Positions 18,887 through 27,668 of a DNA stretch of 64,000 nt are shown here, piece after piece. The translations under genes were made by a program, and so were the position numbers. Source of the DNA: CBDDLJ01 sp965230635 (GTDB lineage: Bacteria; Pseudomonadota; Gammaproteobacteria; UBA1113); assembly GCA_965230635.1 (NCBI GenBank), contig CBDDLJ010000016.1, positions 1 through 64,000 of the forward strand. The letters are read 5' to 3'. A model generated the notes under the pieces. It saw only the letters and a program-made list of their open reading frames with translations. It ran no database searches and was not told the DNA's origin. Position 1 is the first letter of the stretch. Each line of letters begins with the position of its first letter.

Positions 18887-20320
18887 ATGACTGGAGAGAA
18901 AAAAGATATTGTTATTATTGGTGGTGGTGCCGGTGGATTAACTATGGCCAGTGTAGCAAGTCAATTAGGTTTGAAAACAGTACTTATTGAAAAAAGTCAC
19001 GCTTTGGGTGGTGACTGCTTGCATTATGGTTGTGTGCCAAGTAAAACGTTAATTCATTCAGCAAAAGTAGCACATACAATGCGAACTGCTAGCACAATTG
19101 GCTTAACATCTGTTGATCTGACAGTTGATATAGCCAAAGTCAACAAGCATGTGCAGGAAGTGATATCCGATATTCAAGTGCATGATGATCCTGAGCGATT
19201 TCGTAGTTATGGTTGTGAAATTCTGTTTGGTGAAGCTGGTTTTTACGATAAGCAAACAGTAAAAATTAATGATAAATTGATTAAAGCAAAAAAAATCATT
19301 GTGGCAACTGGATCTCAACCGATGGTGCCACCGATTCCTGGATTGCAAGATGTTACATATTATACTAATGAAACTATTTTTTCTATGAAAACTTTACCAA
19401 AGCATTTTGTCATTATTGGTGGAGGAGTTATTAGTTTAGAGCTTGCACAAGCATACCAACGATTTGGCAGTAAAGTAACTATTATAGAAATGTTAGAGAC
19501 ATTGGTTGCTCCACTTGGAGAAGAAGTAGGCCACCAATTAGCAGAAATTCTACATGACGAAAATATCAATGTATGTTTATCCATACAAGTCATTCGCGTA
19601 GAGAAAATGGATGAAGAAACAGCTGTGATCTGCCAAACTAAAGAAGGTAAAGAAATTAGATTTTACTGTGATGCTATTTTAGTAGCTGCTGGACGTACAC
19701 CTAATATTAAAAATTTGCAATTGGAAAAAGCAGGCATTCAATTCAACCGAAATGGCATTATAGTGAATGAGCAAATGAGATCATCGAATAAGCGAGTTTA
19801 TGCTGTAGGTGATGTTGTTGATAGTCCTTATAAATTCACACATGCAGCTGAATATCATGCGAGTATTGTTATCAGTAATGCAATTTTTCACTATCCAGAA
19901 AAAATAAAACTGCACATGATTCCAGCTGTTATTTTTACTGATCCAGAAATAGCCTGGGTTGGTTATGGGGAACAAACACTACGCAAGCAAGGCATTGATC
20001 CAGAGATTATTAGATTTGATTATAACGATAATGATCGTGCATTGACTGAAAATGCAAAAAGTGGCTATATTAAGCTTGTTATTCACAAACAAAACATAGT
20101 TGGCGCATTCATTGTAGGAGAAAAAGCCAGTGAAATTATTTCAGAGGTTGCATTAGCGATACAAGCAAAAATAAATGTGAGACAGATTGCAAAAACAGTT
20201 TATCCTTACCCCAATATATCACAAGTGATCAAACGAGCAATAGGAAAATATTACGCGCCACGTTTGTTTGGATCTAGGACAAAGAAAGTAGTTGCCTGGT
20301 TGAATAAATGGTTTAATTAG
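18887..20320 (+). CDS. mercuric-reductase-like pyridine nucleotide-disulfide oxidoreductase
   Basis: The 477-residue FAD-dependent enzyme belongs to the dihydrolipoamide dehydrogenase/MerA family. It has the FAD motif IIGGGAGGLTMASVA, the redox pair GGDCLHYGCVPSKTL, the NAD(P) motif IIGGGVISLELAQA, VYAVGDVV, and a C-terminal dimerisation domain with HMIPAVIFTDPEIAWVG and VYPYPNISQVIKRA. The His-Glu pair usual for lipoamide dehydrogenase (HPTxSE) is replaced by YPNIS. There is also no N-terminal HMA domain or C-terminal Cys pair of true MerA, so the substrate is unknown. AAGGATC precedes the ATG. It lies 12 bases after the TVP38-type gene. Confidence 0.88.
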   Translation: MTGEKKDIVIIGGGAGGLTMASVASQLGLKTVLIEKSHALGGDCLHYGCVPSKTLIHSAKVAHTMRTASTIGLTSVDLTVDIAKVNKHVQEVISDIQVHDDPERFRSYGCEILFGEAGFYDKQTVKINDKLIKAKKIIVATGSQPMVPPIPGLQDVTYYTNETIFSMKTLPKHFVIIGGGVISLELAQAYQRFGSKVTIIEMLETLVAPLGEEVGHQLAEILHDENINVCLSIQVIRVEKMDEETAVICQTKEGKEIRFYCDAILVAAGRTPNIKNLQLEKAGIQFNRNGIIVNEQMRSSNKRVYAVGDVVDSPYKFTHAAEYHASIVISNAIFHYPEKIKLHMIPAVIFTDPEIAWVGYGEQTLRKQGIDPEIIRFDYNDNDRALTENAKSGYIKLVIHKQNIVGAFIVGEKASEIISEVALAIQAKINVRQIAKTVYPYPNISQVIKRAIGKYYAPRLFGSRTKKVVAWLNKWFN

Positions 20321-20385
20321 CAATATATTTTTTTACAAGAAACACAGATAAATAGAATAATCATTTGCTACTGAATTTCTACCTG

Positions 20386-22098
20386 CTAGTGTATCGTTTC
20401 ATTGATAATGAGCTTATTCGAAATTAACATAAAGTGTGGGCCTGATGCAATAATATAAGCTTTATTACCAGTCATTTTAACAATTTGTTTATAATGAGCT
20501 TTGCGTGTGTAGAGAAATATACGTTGATCTTGTTGCCATTTTTGCCACAAAAGATGCGGTGTGATTAATCGGTTTTTTAATTCTGGTTGATGCTGTAAAG
20601 CATAAGAAAATAGTCGACGCCAATTGTCCTTCTTGTTAATTTTTGGGCTATTCCATTCTTCAACTAATACAACTGTATTTTGGCTATAGATAGGAACATC
20701 ATAAAAATAATGTTTATAATTAACAATTAAGTCGCCTGGCTGATAGTAACGTTGCATGGCTTGTACTAAAGGTTTGTTGGTAGGGATACCAATATATGGA
20801 GTGATCAACATTAAAGTCATCAATGAACTGACTGCAACAAAGGTTGTCGCGACAAAAGCAATAAAAAACTTCTTGCGTATACTTAGGAATAAAATAATGC
20901 TTGATATAAATAAAACACTTGCCATAATCAGTGAAGGTGTCTTGCTGGTTAGATAGTTTTTATATTGCGGTAAATAAGGGGTTGCTAAACAAATCAATGC
21001 TGTGAGAAATATAGCTAAGCTAATAAAAAGCATGGTGATATTATTTTGCTTGAGGTTGCTGATTAACTGGCTAATATAATGGCTAGTCAATAAAATGATA
21101 GGCGGCAACACGGGTATAATATAGCCAATGAGTTTTGATGTCGGAATAGAGAAAAAAATAAATATTAATATAGCCCACAGCAGTAAAAATAATTCAGTTT
21201 GCACACCTTTTCTATTTTTCCATAATGCTTTTATTGTTTTTGCTAAGGCAGAGAAAAAGAAAAACGTCCAAGGAAATATCCCTAGCAAGATAACTGGCAG
21301 ATAAAACCAAAGAGATGATTTGCTATTAAAATTTTCAGAAATAAAACGTTGAAAGTGTTGAATATAAAAGAAGAAATGAAAAAAATCTGGGTTATGCTGC
21401 TGCACTAGTATGAACCATGGTGCAGTGATAGCGAGAATGATCAACAAGCCAGTAAAAATTGACATGTTTTTTATAATATGCCACTGATTAGTCAGCAAAA
21501 TCCATGTACCAATAATCATTAAAGGAAACATAAGGCCAATTAAGCCTTTTGTTAATATCGCCAATCCCGCGAAGATATATGATAAATACAGCCATTTTTG
21601 TCGGTTTAATTGATTTTTTGGTTGTACTGCTACCAGAAAAGCAAGCAGAGAACAAGAAATTAGAACAGCGACCTCTAAATCCATATTAGCATAATGTGCA
21701 GCAAGATAATAAAGTGGTGAGCAAGCAAGTGTTATTGCGGCTATTAATCCAGTACGACGATCATATAAATTTCGCCCGGCAATATAAATGAATAAACAGC
21801 CTAAAATCCCGAATAAGCTAGGCCACAAACGAATAGCTGTTTCATTAACGCCAAATAACTCGATGCTGCTAGCTTGTAACCAGTAGTATAAAATAGGTTT
21901 GTCAAAAAAAACAGCCCCGTTAACTTTAGGCGTAATAAAGTCACCAGAAGTTAACATTTCTCTCGCTACTTCAGAATAGCGTGATTCATCTGGATTGACT
22001 AAGCTGTGTCCGCCAAGAAAAGCGAGGTAAAATATTGCCAAACCTAATAATAAGAAAGTAATATCTTTGCGCCATGTGTATTTTATATTATTACTCAT
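20386..22098 (-). CDS. ArnT-type lipid-linked sugar glycosyltransferase (GT39/GT83)
   Basis: The 570-residue multi-pass membrane protein has the acidic periplasmic loop signature HSLVNPDESRYSEVAREML followed by FFDKPILYYWLQA. This is the pattern of ArnT and relatives that move a sugar from undecaprenyl phosphate to lipid A or another envelope acceptor. About twelve hydrophobic segments precede a soluble C-terminal domain. It overlaps the deacetylase gene upstream by 4 bases. The neighbours suggest an amino sugar donor made in this operon rather than aminoarabinose, since no arnA or arnB is here. ArnT-type enzymes in Francisella (FlmK) and Bordetella (LgmB) use hexosamines with comparable partners. 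Confidence 0.85.
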   Translation of the reverse strand: MSNNIKYTWRKDITFLLLGLAIFYLAFLGGHSLVNPDESRYSEVAREMLTSGDFITPKVNGAVFFDKPILYYWLQASSIELFGVNETAIRLWPSLFGILGCLFIYIAGRNLYDRRTGLIAAITLACSPLYYLAAHYANMDLEVAVLISCSLLAFLVAVQPKNQLNRQKWLYLSYIFAGLAILTKGLIGLMFPLMIIGTWILLTNQWHIIKNMSIFTGLLIILAITAPWFILVQQHNPDFFHFFFYIQHFQRFISENFNSKSSLWFYLPVILLGIFPWTFFFFSALAKTIKALWKNRKGVQTELFLLLWAILIFIFFSIPTSKLIGYIIPVLPPIILLTSHYISQLISNLKQNNITMLFISLAIFLTALICLATPYLPQYKNYLTSKTPSLIMASVLFISSIILFLSIRKKFFIAFVATTFVAVSSLMTLMLITPYIGIPTNKPLVQAMQRYYQPGDLIVNYKHYFYDVPIYSQNTVVLVEEWNSPKINKKDNWRRLFSYALQHQPELKNRLITPHLLWQKWQQDQRIFLYTRKAHYKQIVKMTGNKAYIIASGPHFMLISNKLIINETIH

Positions 22099-22931
22099 AC
22101 AATATCCTGAAATCGAGTTAATTGGATGTTAAATTTTTTACAATCTTCAATAAAAAGAGAGCTGCTTAAATAAGAAAATTCATGCATTCTGCTATCAGCA
22201 ATTGCATCGAATGCTTGATTGTCTTGCTGGCCTGGATGACACATTATTAGTGTTTTATCTGCACAATTTTTTAAAATTTGCTGGAATATATTCGGATAAT
22301 TTTTTGCCTGCTGAAAATTATACACGCCCGCAAAGTGAGGATTATAGAGAATCCCCGCTTTTTTCAATTCCTTTTGCAATGCAGTAGCACCAGTCAAATG
22401 TATGATGCTTCGTTTTAATAAATAGCCTTGTTTGAACGATTGCTTCCAGTTATTTATTGCAACTGAACGAATATAGACGGTTTTTTTTCCTAAGTTTTTT
22501 TTCTGGTATAATGCAAGCAGTGCCTCACGAACTTGAGGTAAGTGATGAATGTGTTGGTGACCATCGATAAAATCAGGCTCTCTACCCATTTCAAGAGTGA
22601 ATTGTTCAAATTGCGCTGTTAATTCTTCTTCTAATCTAGTTGCTGTATATTTTTTTGTGAAAGTGTTTAATAGTAATTTTTTTAATGAAAGTAACTCTTT
22701 TTTTTCAGTATCAAAATGACTGAGGGCTTTGCCTTCTGTTAAATTAAGGTGTAAGCCAATGTCTATGTTATCCTGCAATGATAATAATTTTTTAGCCTCA
22801 TTTGGCCAAAAATAGCTATTGGTCATACAAGAAATGGCTGTAATCCGTCTTTTCTCAGCAAGTTCACGTATGACACTAGATATAGTTGGGTTTTGACCGT
22901 AATCATCTGCACAAACAACCATTTTTTTCAT
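22095..22931 (-). CDS. YdjC/ChbG-family carbohydrate deacetylase
   Basis: The 278-residue cytoplasmic metal enzyme has VVCADDYGQN (Asp ligand), DIGLHLNLTEG (His ligand) and FIDGHQHIHHLPQVR (second His), the three YdjC signature stretches. The family removes acetyl groups from N-acetylated sugars. NaxD of Francisella, a family member, deacetylates undecaprenyl-phosphate-GalNAc before transfer to lipid A. It overlaps gtrA upstream and the ArnT-type gene downstream by 4 bases each, indicating translational coupling. By context I infer it deacetylates the lipid-linked sugar made by the GtrB-type enzyme. Confidence 0.88.
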   Translation of the reverse strand: MKKMVVCADDYGQNPTISSVIRELAEKRRITAISCMTNSYFWPNEAKKLLSLQDNIDIGLHLNLTEGKALSHFDTEKKELLSLKKLLLNTFTKKYTATRLEEELTAQFEQFTLEMGREPDFIDGHQHIHHLPQVREALLALYQKKNLGKKTVYIRSVAINNWKQSFKQGYLLKRSIIHLTGATALQKELKKAGILYNPHFAGVYNFQQAKNYPNIFQQILKNCADKTLIMCHPGQQDNQAFDAIADSRMHEFSYLSSSLFIEDCKKFNIQLTRFQDIV

Positions 22932-23341
22932 ATGATTTCTTCTTGCTTAAATACCCAAAATTTACTAACAAAAAATGTAATAATTGCTAAAGTAGATAAG
23001 TTGATGACTAAGGCAATCAAGTAATGTAAATGTAAAATATTTAACAAAATATAATAGCAGTACTCATTTGCAATAAAATTAAAACTTGCCAATAGAAATA
23101 AGCGGCGTAATGCGCAAGAAATGATTGCTCTGTTGCCAGCAAAGGTAAGAAAGTAATGACCGAAAAAACTGATATTGAATGAAAGTAGAAAACCAAAAAT
23201 ATTTGCGGTTAGGGGTGAAAGTATATCTTGGTTAACTAAAATATATACTGTTAATAAATGAATAATAAAAGCACTTCCACCAACAAACATAAAAATAAAT
23301 AATTGCCGCATAATAGTCAGTGATTCGATGTTATTCATCAT
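22928..23341 (-). CDS. GtrA-family membrane protein
   Basis: A 137-residue protein with four hydrophobic segments matches the GtrA family (FMFVGGSAFIIHLLTVYILV; ANIFGFLLSFNISFFGHYFLTF). GtrA-like proteins are thought to flip undecaprenyl-phosphate-linked sugars across the inner membrane. It overlaps the GtrB-type gene by 11 bases and the deacetylase by 4. Its place between the two suggests the lipid carrier step of this pathway. Confidence 0.85.
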   Translation of the reverse strand: MMNNIESLTIMRQLFIFMFVGGSAFIIHLLTVYILVNQDILSPLTANIFGFLLSFNISFFGHYFLTFAGNRAIISCALRRLFLLASFNFIANEYCYYILLNILHLHYLIALVINLSTLAIITFFVSKFWVFKQEEII

Positions 23342-24296
23342 CGAACCCTAAGATTTCAGAAATAATATAAGAAGGGCGTGATTTAACTTCATTAAAAATT
23401 CGTGCAATGTACTCTCCTAAGATTCCAACTGATAGCAATTGTACGCCACCAAAAAACATAATAGCTGCAACAATAGTGGCATAGCCTGGGACGTCTACAC
23501 CAAATACCATCGTATCAAGCACAATAATTAATCCGTAAATAAAGGCAATGAATGAAACGACAAATCCTAGAAAGCTCCAAAAACGTAAAGGAATATTAGA
23601 AAAAGAAGTTATTCCCACTAAAGCAAGTTCAATAAGGTTACGATATCGCCAAGAACTTTTTCCACTTTGTCGTACTTGAACAGTAAAAGGAACAGCACTG
23701 CTGGAAAATCCAACCCAGGCATATAAGCCTTTCATAAAGCGTTCACGCTCAGGCAGTTGGTTCATGGCATTCACTACTTTTCTATCCATTAAGCGGAAAT
23801 CACCCGCATGAGGTGGAATTTTTACTTTTGTGATGAGTGACATTAAACGATAAAATATGCGGCTAGTAAAACGTTTCACAGCAGTTTCATCTTCGCGACT
23901 AATGCGTACTCCATAAACCATGTCAAAGCCTTCAGCCCATTTTTTTATAAATTCATCAATCACATCAAGCGGATGTTGAAAGTCAGCATCAATTAATACG
24001 ACAACATCGCCTGTTGCGTGTATTAAACCTGCTGTCAGAGCAGCTTCTTTACCAAAATTGCGAGAAAAGCTAATGATTTTGATATGATGGGTTGCTTGCT
24101 TTAATTGTTGTAGAGTTGCATCTTGACTACCGTCATCAACAACGATGATGTCACCTTGCTGAGTTAAGCCATTTAATTTTTTTCTTAGTTGGCGTAAAAA
24201 TTGGTCAATGCTTTCTTCTTCATCGTGAACAGGTACAATACAAGTTATTTTAATCGTTTTATTGTTTACGCATTGCTGGCGTTGATTTTCAATCAT
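23331..24296 (-). CDS. GtrB/ArnC-type undecaprenyl-phosphate glycosyltransferase (GT2)
   Basis: The 321-residue protein has a GT2 domain (KITCIVPVHDEEESIDQFL, IVVDDGSQDAT, VVLIDADFQHP, RISREDETAVKRFTSR) and two C-terminal membrane helices. It resembles GtrB, ArnC/PmrF and Francisella FlmF2, which load a sugar on undecaprenyl phosphate. It is the first gene of the four-gene operon. The donor sugar cannot be told from sequence. It is divergent from rsmJ with about 40 bases between. Confidence 0.88.
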   Translation of the reverse strand: MIENQRQQCVNNKTIKITCIVPVHDEEESIDQFLRQLRKKLNGLTQQGDIIVVDDGSQDATLQQLKQATHHIKIISFSRNFGKEAALTAGLIHATGDVVVLIDADFQHPLDVIDEFIKKWAEGFDMVYGVRISREDETAVKRFTSRIFYRLMSLITKVKIPPHAGDFRLMDRKVVNAMNQLPERERFMKGLYAWVGFSSSAVPFTVQVRQSGKSSWRYRNLIELALVGITSFSNIPLRFWSFLGFVVSFIAFIYGLIIVLDTMVFGVDVPGYATIVAAIMFFGGVQLLSVGILGEYIARIFNEVKSRPSYIISEILGFDDE

Positions 24297-24338
24297 ATCC
24301 TATTCACCTTTAGTAAAATCCGCTATAAGCTATTACTT

Positions 24339-25117
24339 ATGAAGGTTGATATATTATCACAATTTGCTGTGACAGCAGACAGTCCAAATGAACTTAGCGC
24401 AGCTCAAAATTGAGCGATAGATTGGCAATTCCTCTTGTTGGGGATAATTGCCACAATTATCGCTATATTTTGCAACAATTGGCAACTTATTTGGCATTAT
24501 ATCAAGTCAACAGCTCATTATCGCCATTTTACATTGATTTCTTTCAGGGTAAATCGCATCAACGTGTTCATTTTAGTCAAGGTCGTAAGCATCCATTAGC
24601 GCGGGCAGTTGGCTTAAAGGGACAAAATACCCCACAGATTATTGATACAACCGCTGGCATGGGCACAGATGCGTATTTTTTAAGCAGCTTAGGCTGTCCT
24701 GTTTTGATGATAGAGCGTCATCCGATTATTGCTGCGCTATTGGAAGATGGGTTGCAGCGTTTGTATGAAGTTCAGCCAAAAACAACCTTGTCGCTACTCA
24801 ATGCTGATGCGAGGGATTATTTAGTAACATTACCTGCTGAACAATATCCTGAAGTAATTTATCTTGATCCCATGTTTCCAGAGCGCCCGAAAAGCGCTTT
24901 AGTGAAAAAAGACATGCAAATTTTAAAGGATATAATGGGCGAAGATGTTGATGCTGACGATTTATTATTAGTTGCTTTACAGCATTGTACGCAACGTATT
25001 GTTGTGAAGCGGCCGCAATATGCCCCCAGTTTGGGAGTTCAACAACCTGATTTTTCCATTAAAACCCGTCGACATCGTTATGATGTTTATCTGATAAAAC
25101 CGCTAAAAAACCAATGA
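24339..25117 (+). CDS. rsmJ: RsmJ 16S rRNA m2G1516 methyltransferase, with N-terminal frame break
   Basis: RsmJ methylates G1516 of 16S rRNA using SAM. The core is intact: VGLKGQNTPQIIDTTAGMGTDAYFL (SAM loop), GCPVLMIERHPIIAALL, VIYLDPMFPERPKSALVKKDM (catalytic DPMFP) and RIVVKRPQYAPSL. The family N-terminus is also present, but in another frame: FAVTADSPNELSAAQ from ATG 24339. It joins SDRLAIPL only if one base is added in the AAAA run at 24406-24409. Translation of the core alone could begin at TTG 24410. Either the gene is freshly broken, the run slips, or this is a base-call error. Confidence 0.85.
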
Positions 25118-25251
25118 TAGTTATTGCTAGTGTATCAACCTTGTTACGTTATGCCAAATAGCATCAATCTAATATTTTTGAAAATGATTGATTATAAGAT
25201 GCATTAATGACAAAATGTAAATAGTTAGAGTAATCATGGCAGATAAGCAAG

Positions 25252-25365
25252 ATGGCAGATAGACAGAACAATATAACACAGACTGGTTTTATAGCAAACA
25301 AAAAACTTACTTCAAGTTTTGAGTCAAAATCTAATGCAGAACCCATATCGCTTTGTTCTCAATAA
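25252..25365 (+). CDS. small open frame ahead of the LRR gene, possibly its true N-terminus
   Basis: ATG 25252 opens 37 codons (MADRQNNITQTGF to EPISLCSQ) that end inside the start of the LRR frame. The LRR frame has only a TTG start and no ribosome binding site. This piece may therefore be the original N-terminal segment separated by a frameshift near 25355, or a leader. No family was recognised. Confidence 0.25.
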   Translation: MADRQNNITQTGFIANKKLTSSFESKSNAEPISLCSQ

Positions 25366-26907
25366 GAAAAATACTTAAGACAGTATTAGATATTGTTAGC
25401 AGTAAAAAAGGTCAATATGAAAAAGAAAAAGCATTATTAGCGAAAGTTACTATAATGCAGGTGCGCGACAAATCAATTACTGATGAAGATCTTCCTGCGA
25501 TTAGCGAGATAGTAAGATTAGGTGAGTTTACAGAATTAGATTTGAAAGGATGTGATATCAGCGATGCATCAGCATTAGGAGCTGTTCATACACTAAATCT
25601 TAGCAGAACTAGAGTCACTGATGTATCGATGCTGGGTGATGTCCATACGTTTAAAGCTTAGTTATACCGACGTCAGAGACGTATCAATGCTGGGAAAAGT
25701 CCATGCACTGAAACTTATGTATACTAGAGTTATCAGTGTATCGGGACTGACAGCTGTGCACACACTGGATCTTAGAGGGACCAAAGTCAGTAATGTATCG
25801 GCACTGAGCAAAGTCCATATGCTGTATCTTAACTTTACTAATGTTATCGATGTGTCAGCGCTAGGGAAAGTTGATATATTGCATCTTAGAAGGACTGGCA
25901 TCAGTGATGTGTCAGCGCTAAGCAATGTCCATGAGTTGGATCTTAGTTTTACCAACATTGCTGATGTGTCAATGCTGGGTGCTGTCCATAGGCTGGATCT
26001 TAGTTTTACCAATGTTACCGATGTGTCAGCGTTGGCTAGCGTTCACAAGCTAACTATTGTCAAGGCAACTGTAGTTTCTGCGCTGATGCATTTAGCTAAC
26101 CGTTTAAACCAGCCCTATTTTGAAATCACTGAAGGTGAAGCTAAAAATCTTCAAGCTTTAAGCCGTGTCCGTAAGTTGATTATAAGGAACAAGAGCGTTG
26201 AAGAAATGATTAAAAGATATAAACTGAAACAAGCCTCAAAAAACAGTGGTACAATAAGCTACTCCCGAAAGCATTTCAAAAGTCCACTGCATGCTAGTGC
26301 TATTTCACGATTTTCATCACTTTCTTTTGATTTGCTCCGAGGCAATCTTGCCACGGTGAAGCCATTGGCTATAGCGGATTATGCTGCAGTGACAGAAGAA
26401 AAAAAGAGGATGCTAGCTGATGAGATCAAAGCGGCCGTTGAGAAAACATTAAAGCATTATAATGCGCTATGGCAGACTTCTAGTGAGCATGAGACAACCC
26501 GTTCATCCTACGTTGCATTAGCAGGATGGCGGATAAATGGTTTGCTAGAAGATGTTGTTAAATCAATTATTCAGTTTTTCAATACATCTCGTGGTCACTG
26601 GCATGCAGGGAAGCGGACTGTGTCAGGAAGAGGCTATGAGAAAGGTAAGGGACCGTCGATTAAAACACTTTTAATGAAATACTTACTCACAGTAGACTCT
26701 TTCCAGCGAGAGGTGGTGGGAGATAAACTACACCTTATTACAGCTGAGTTAGCCCATGGTCTTGCTTATGATTTAGATTTAACAAAAGATTTTTTTGGTG
26801 GGTGTAATATCAAAGGCCTAATCTGTTTTTTTGAAAATGAGTGCAAGCGTGAGGGTGGGCTGGGCAAGCCAACAGCTCCCACATTAGCAATGAAGTTAAG
26901 TACGTGA
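25353..26907 (+). pseudogene. leucine-rich-repeat protein, frame broken by one base
   Basis: Two frames (25353-25661 and 25621-26907) together encode about 517 residues. A helical N-terminus (FSIRKILKTVLDIVSSKKG) precedes nine 19-residue LRR units of the form LxxTxVxDVSxLxxVHxLx. A non-repeat C-terminal part of about 280 residues follows, which I do not recognise. The array measures 514 bases, exactly 9 x 57 plus 1, placing a single added base in the ACGTTTA stretch near 25651. Such LRR proteins are often host-targeted in Legionellales. No signal peptide is seen. It could be a pseudogene, a slippage site or a sequencing error. Confidence 0.75.
25542..26055 (+). repeat. nine tandem 57-bp leucine-rich units
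   Basis: Units recur at 57 bases, each with GATGTGTCAGCGCT- or GTATCGATGCTG-like cores encoding DVS(A/M)LG. The units are diverged but keep their length exactly, except for one extra base in the second to third unit. Confidence 0.85.
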
Positions 26908-26929
26908 TTATTCTGCATTATGCAAACAG

Positions 26930-27403
26930 AGGTTTTTAATTCTTTATATTTTTTCATAAAGGCAGCCTGCTTAGCGAGATTTACTTTATAAGGGCGGCCT
27001 TTTGGTTTCTTGTAAGTAAAACCCTGGCGATGCAATAATTTATTTACACCAGAAACACTCTATTCAATAGACCATCTTTCCCGGATGTAGGCTACAGTAT
27101 CACGTGTATGGTGATAGAGCGTTTTTGTTAAGTGTGCCGTTAATGTTTCTGTTTGTTCATTGAATAAAAACTATCAGAACCATCTTTACTAACCGTTAAC
27201 TTTGCTTCTTCAAGGTAACCTTTAATGTGTCGAGAAGTAGTGCTTTCATATGCTCTGAGTGCCTGAGCTATAGCGGCGATCGACCAACCTTCAGAACGAA
27301 GCAGAACCGCTTTAACCCGATCCAGTTCACATACATCTCGTGTCTTTCAGTGACGACGCTCCAGAACTGCTTTTTCTTTAACTGTTAGGCTGACTTTGTT
27401 CAT
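26930..27403 (-). pseudogene. IS630-family transposase fragment (5' half)
   Basis: The stretch is strongly similar to the upstream half of the IS630 copy at 6165-7189, from ATG 27403 (MNKVSLTVKEKAVLERRH) to KKPKGRPYKVNLAKQAAFMKKYKEL. It lacks the catalytic C-terminal half and the terminal repeats. Several stops and small shifts interrupt it. It lies directly behind the LRR gene stop. Confidence 0.8.
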
Positions 27404-27435
27404 CCTAACAGTATGATCCCAAGAAGTTAAAAAGC

Positions 27436-27588
27436 ATGTATGCATTTTTAAATTTGCATGACGATGTGAGTTTGGGTTTAAGATTCTCGGCTTCAAACTT
27501 TATGGAAGAGGAGTGTATTCATAGTTACCCACTATATGCAGTAGCAAGTATATTAATGAATCGAGAATATTTAGATGGATTAGCCTAA
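27436..27588 (+). CDS. 50-codon open frame, possible displaced C-terminus
   Basis: ATG 27436 starts a clean frame (MYAFLNLHDDVSLGLRFSAS to MNREYLDGLA). It begins 33 bases after the IS630 fragment and has no ribosome binding site. It may be the severed tail of the LRR protein or of another gene hit by the IS630 element. No family was recognised. Confidence 0.3.
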   Translation: MYAFLNLHDDVSLGLRFSASNFMEEECIHSYPLYAVASILMNREYLDGLA

Positions 27589-27668
27589 CAAAGTGCTAGC
27601 TTAAATAGAAGCAATTCATTTCATTCTTATTGCTTAGTGCTGTCATCATTGCCATGAAAATCATCTGA

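Noticed and set aside
25662..26012. Long minus-strand frame across the LRR array
   Set aside because: It is a shadow created by the 57-bp periodicity of the real gene on the plus strand.
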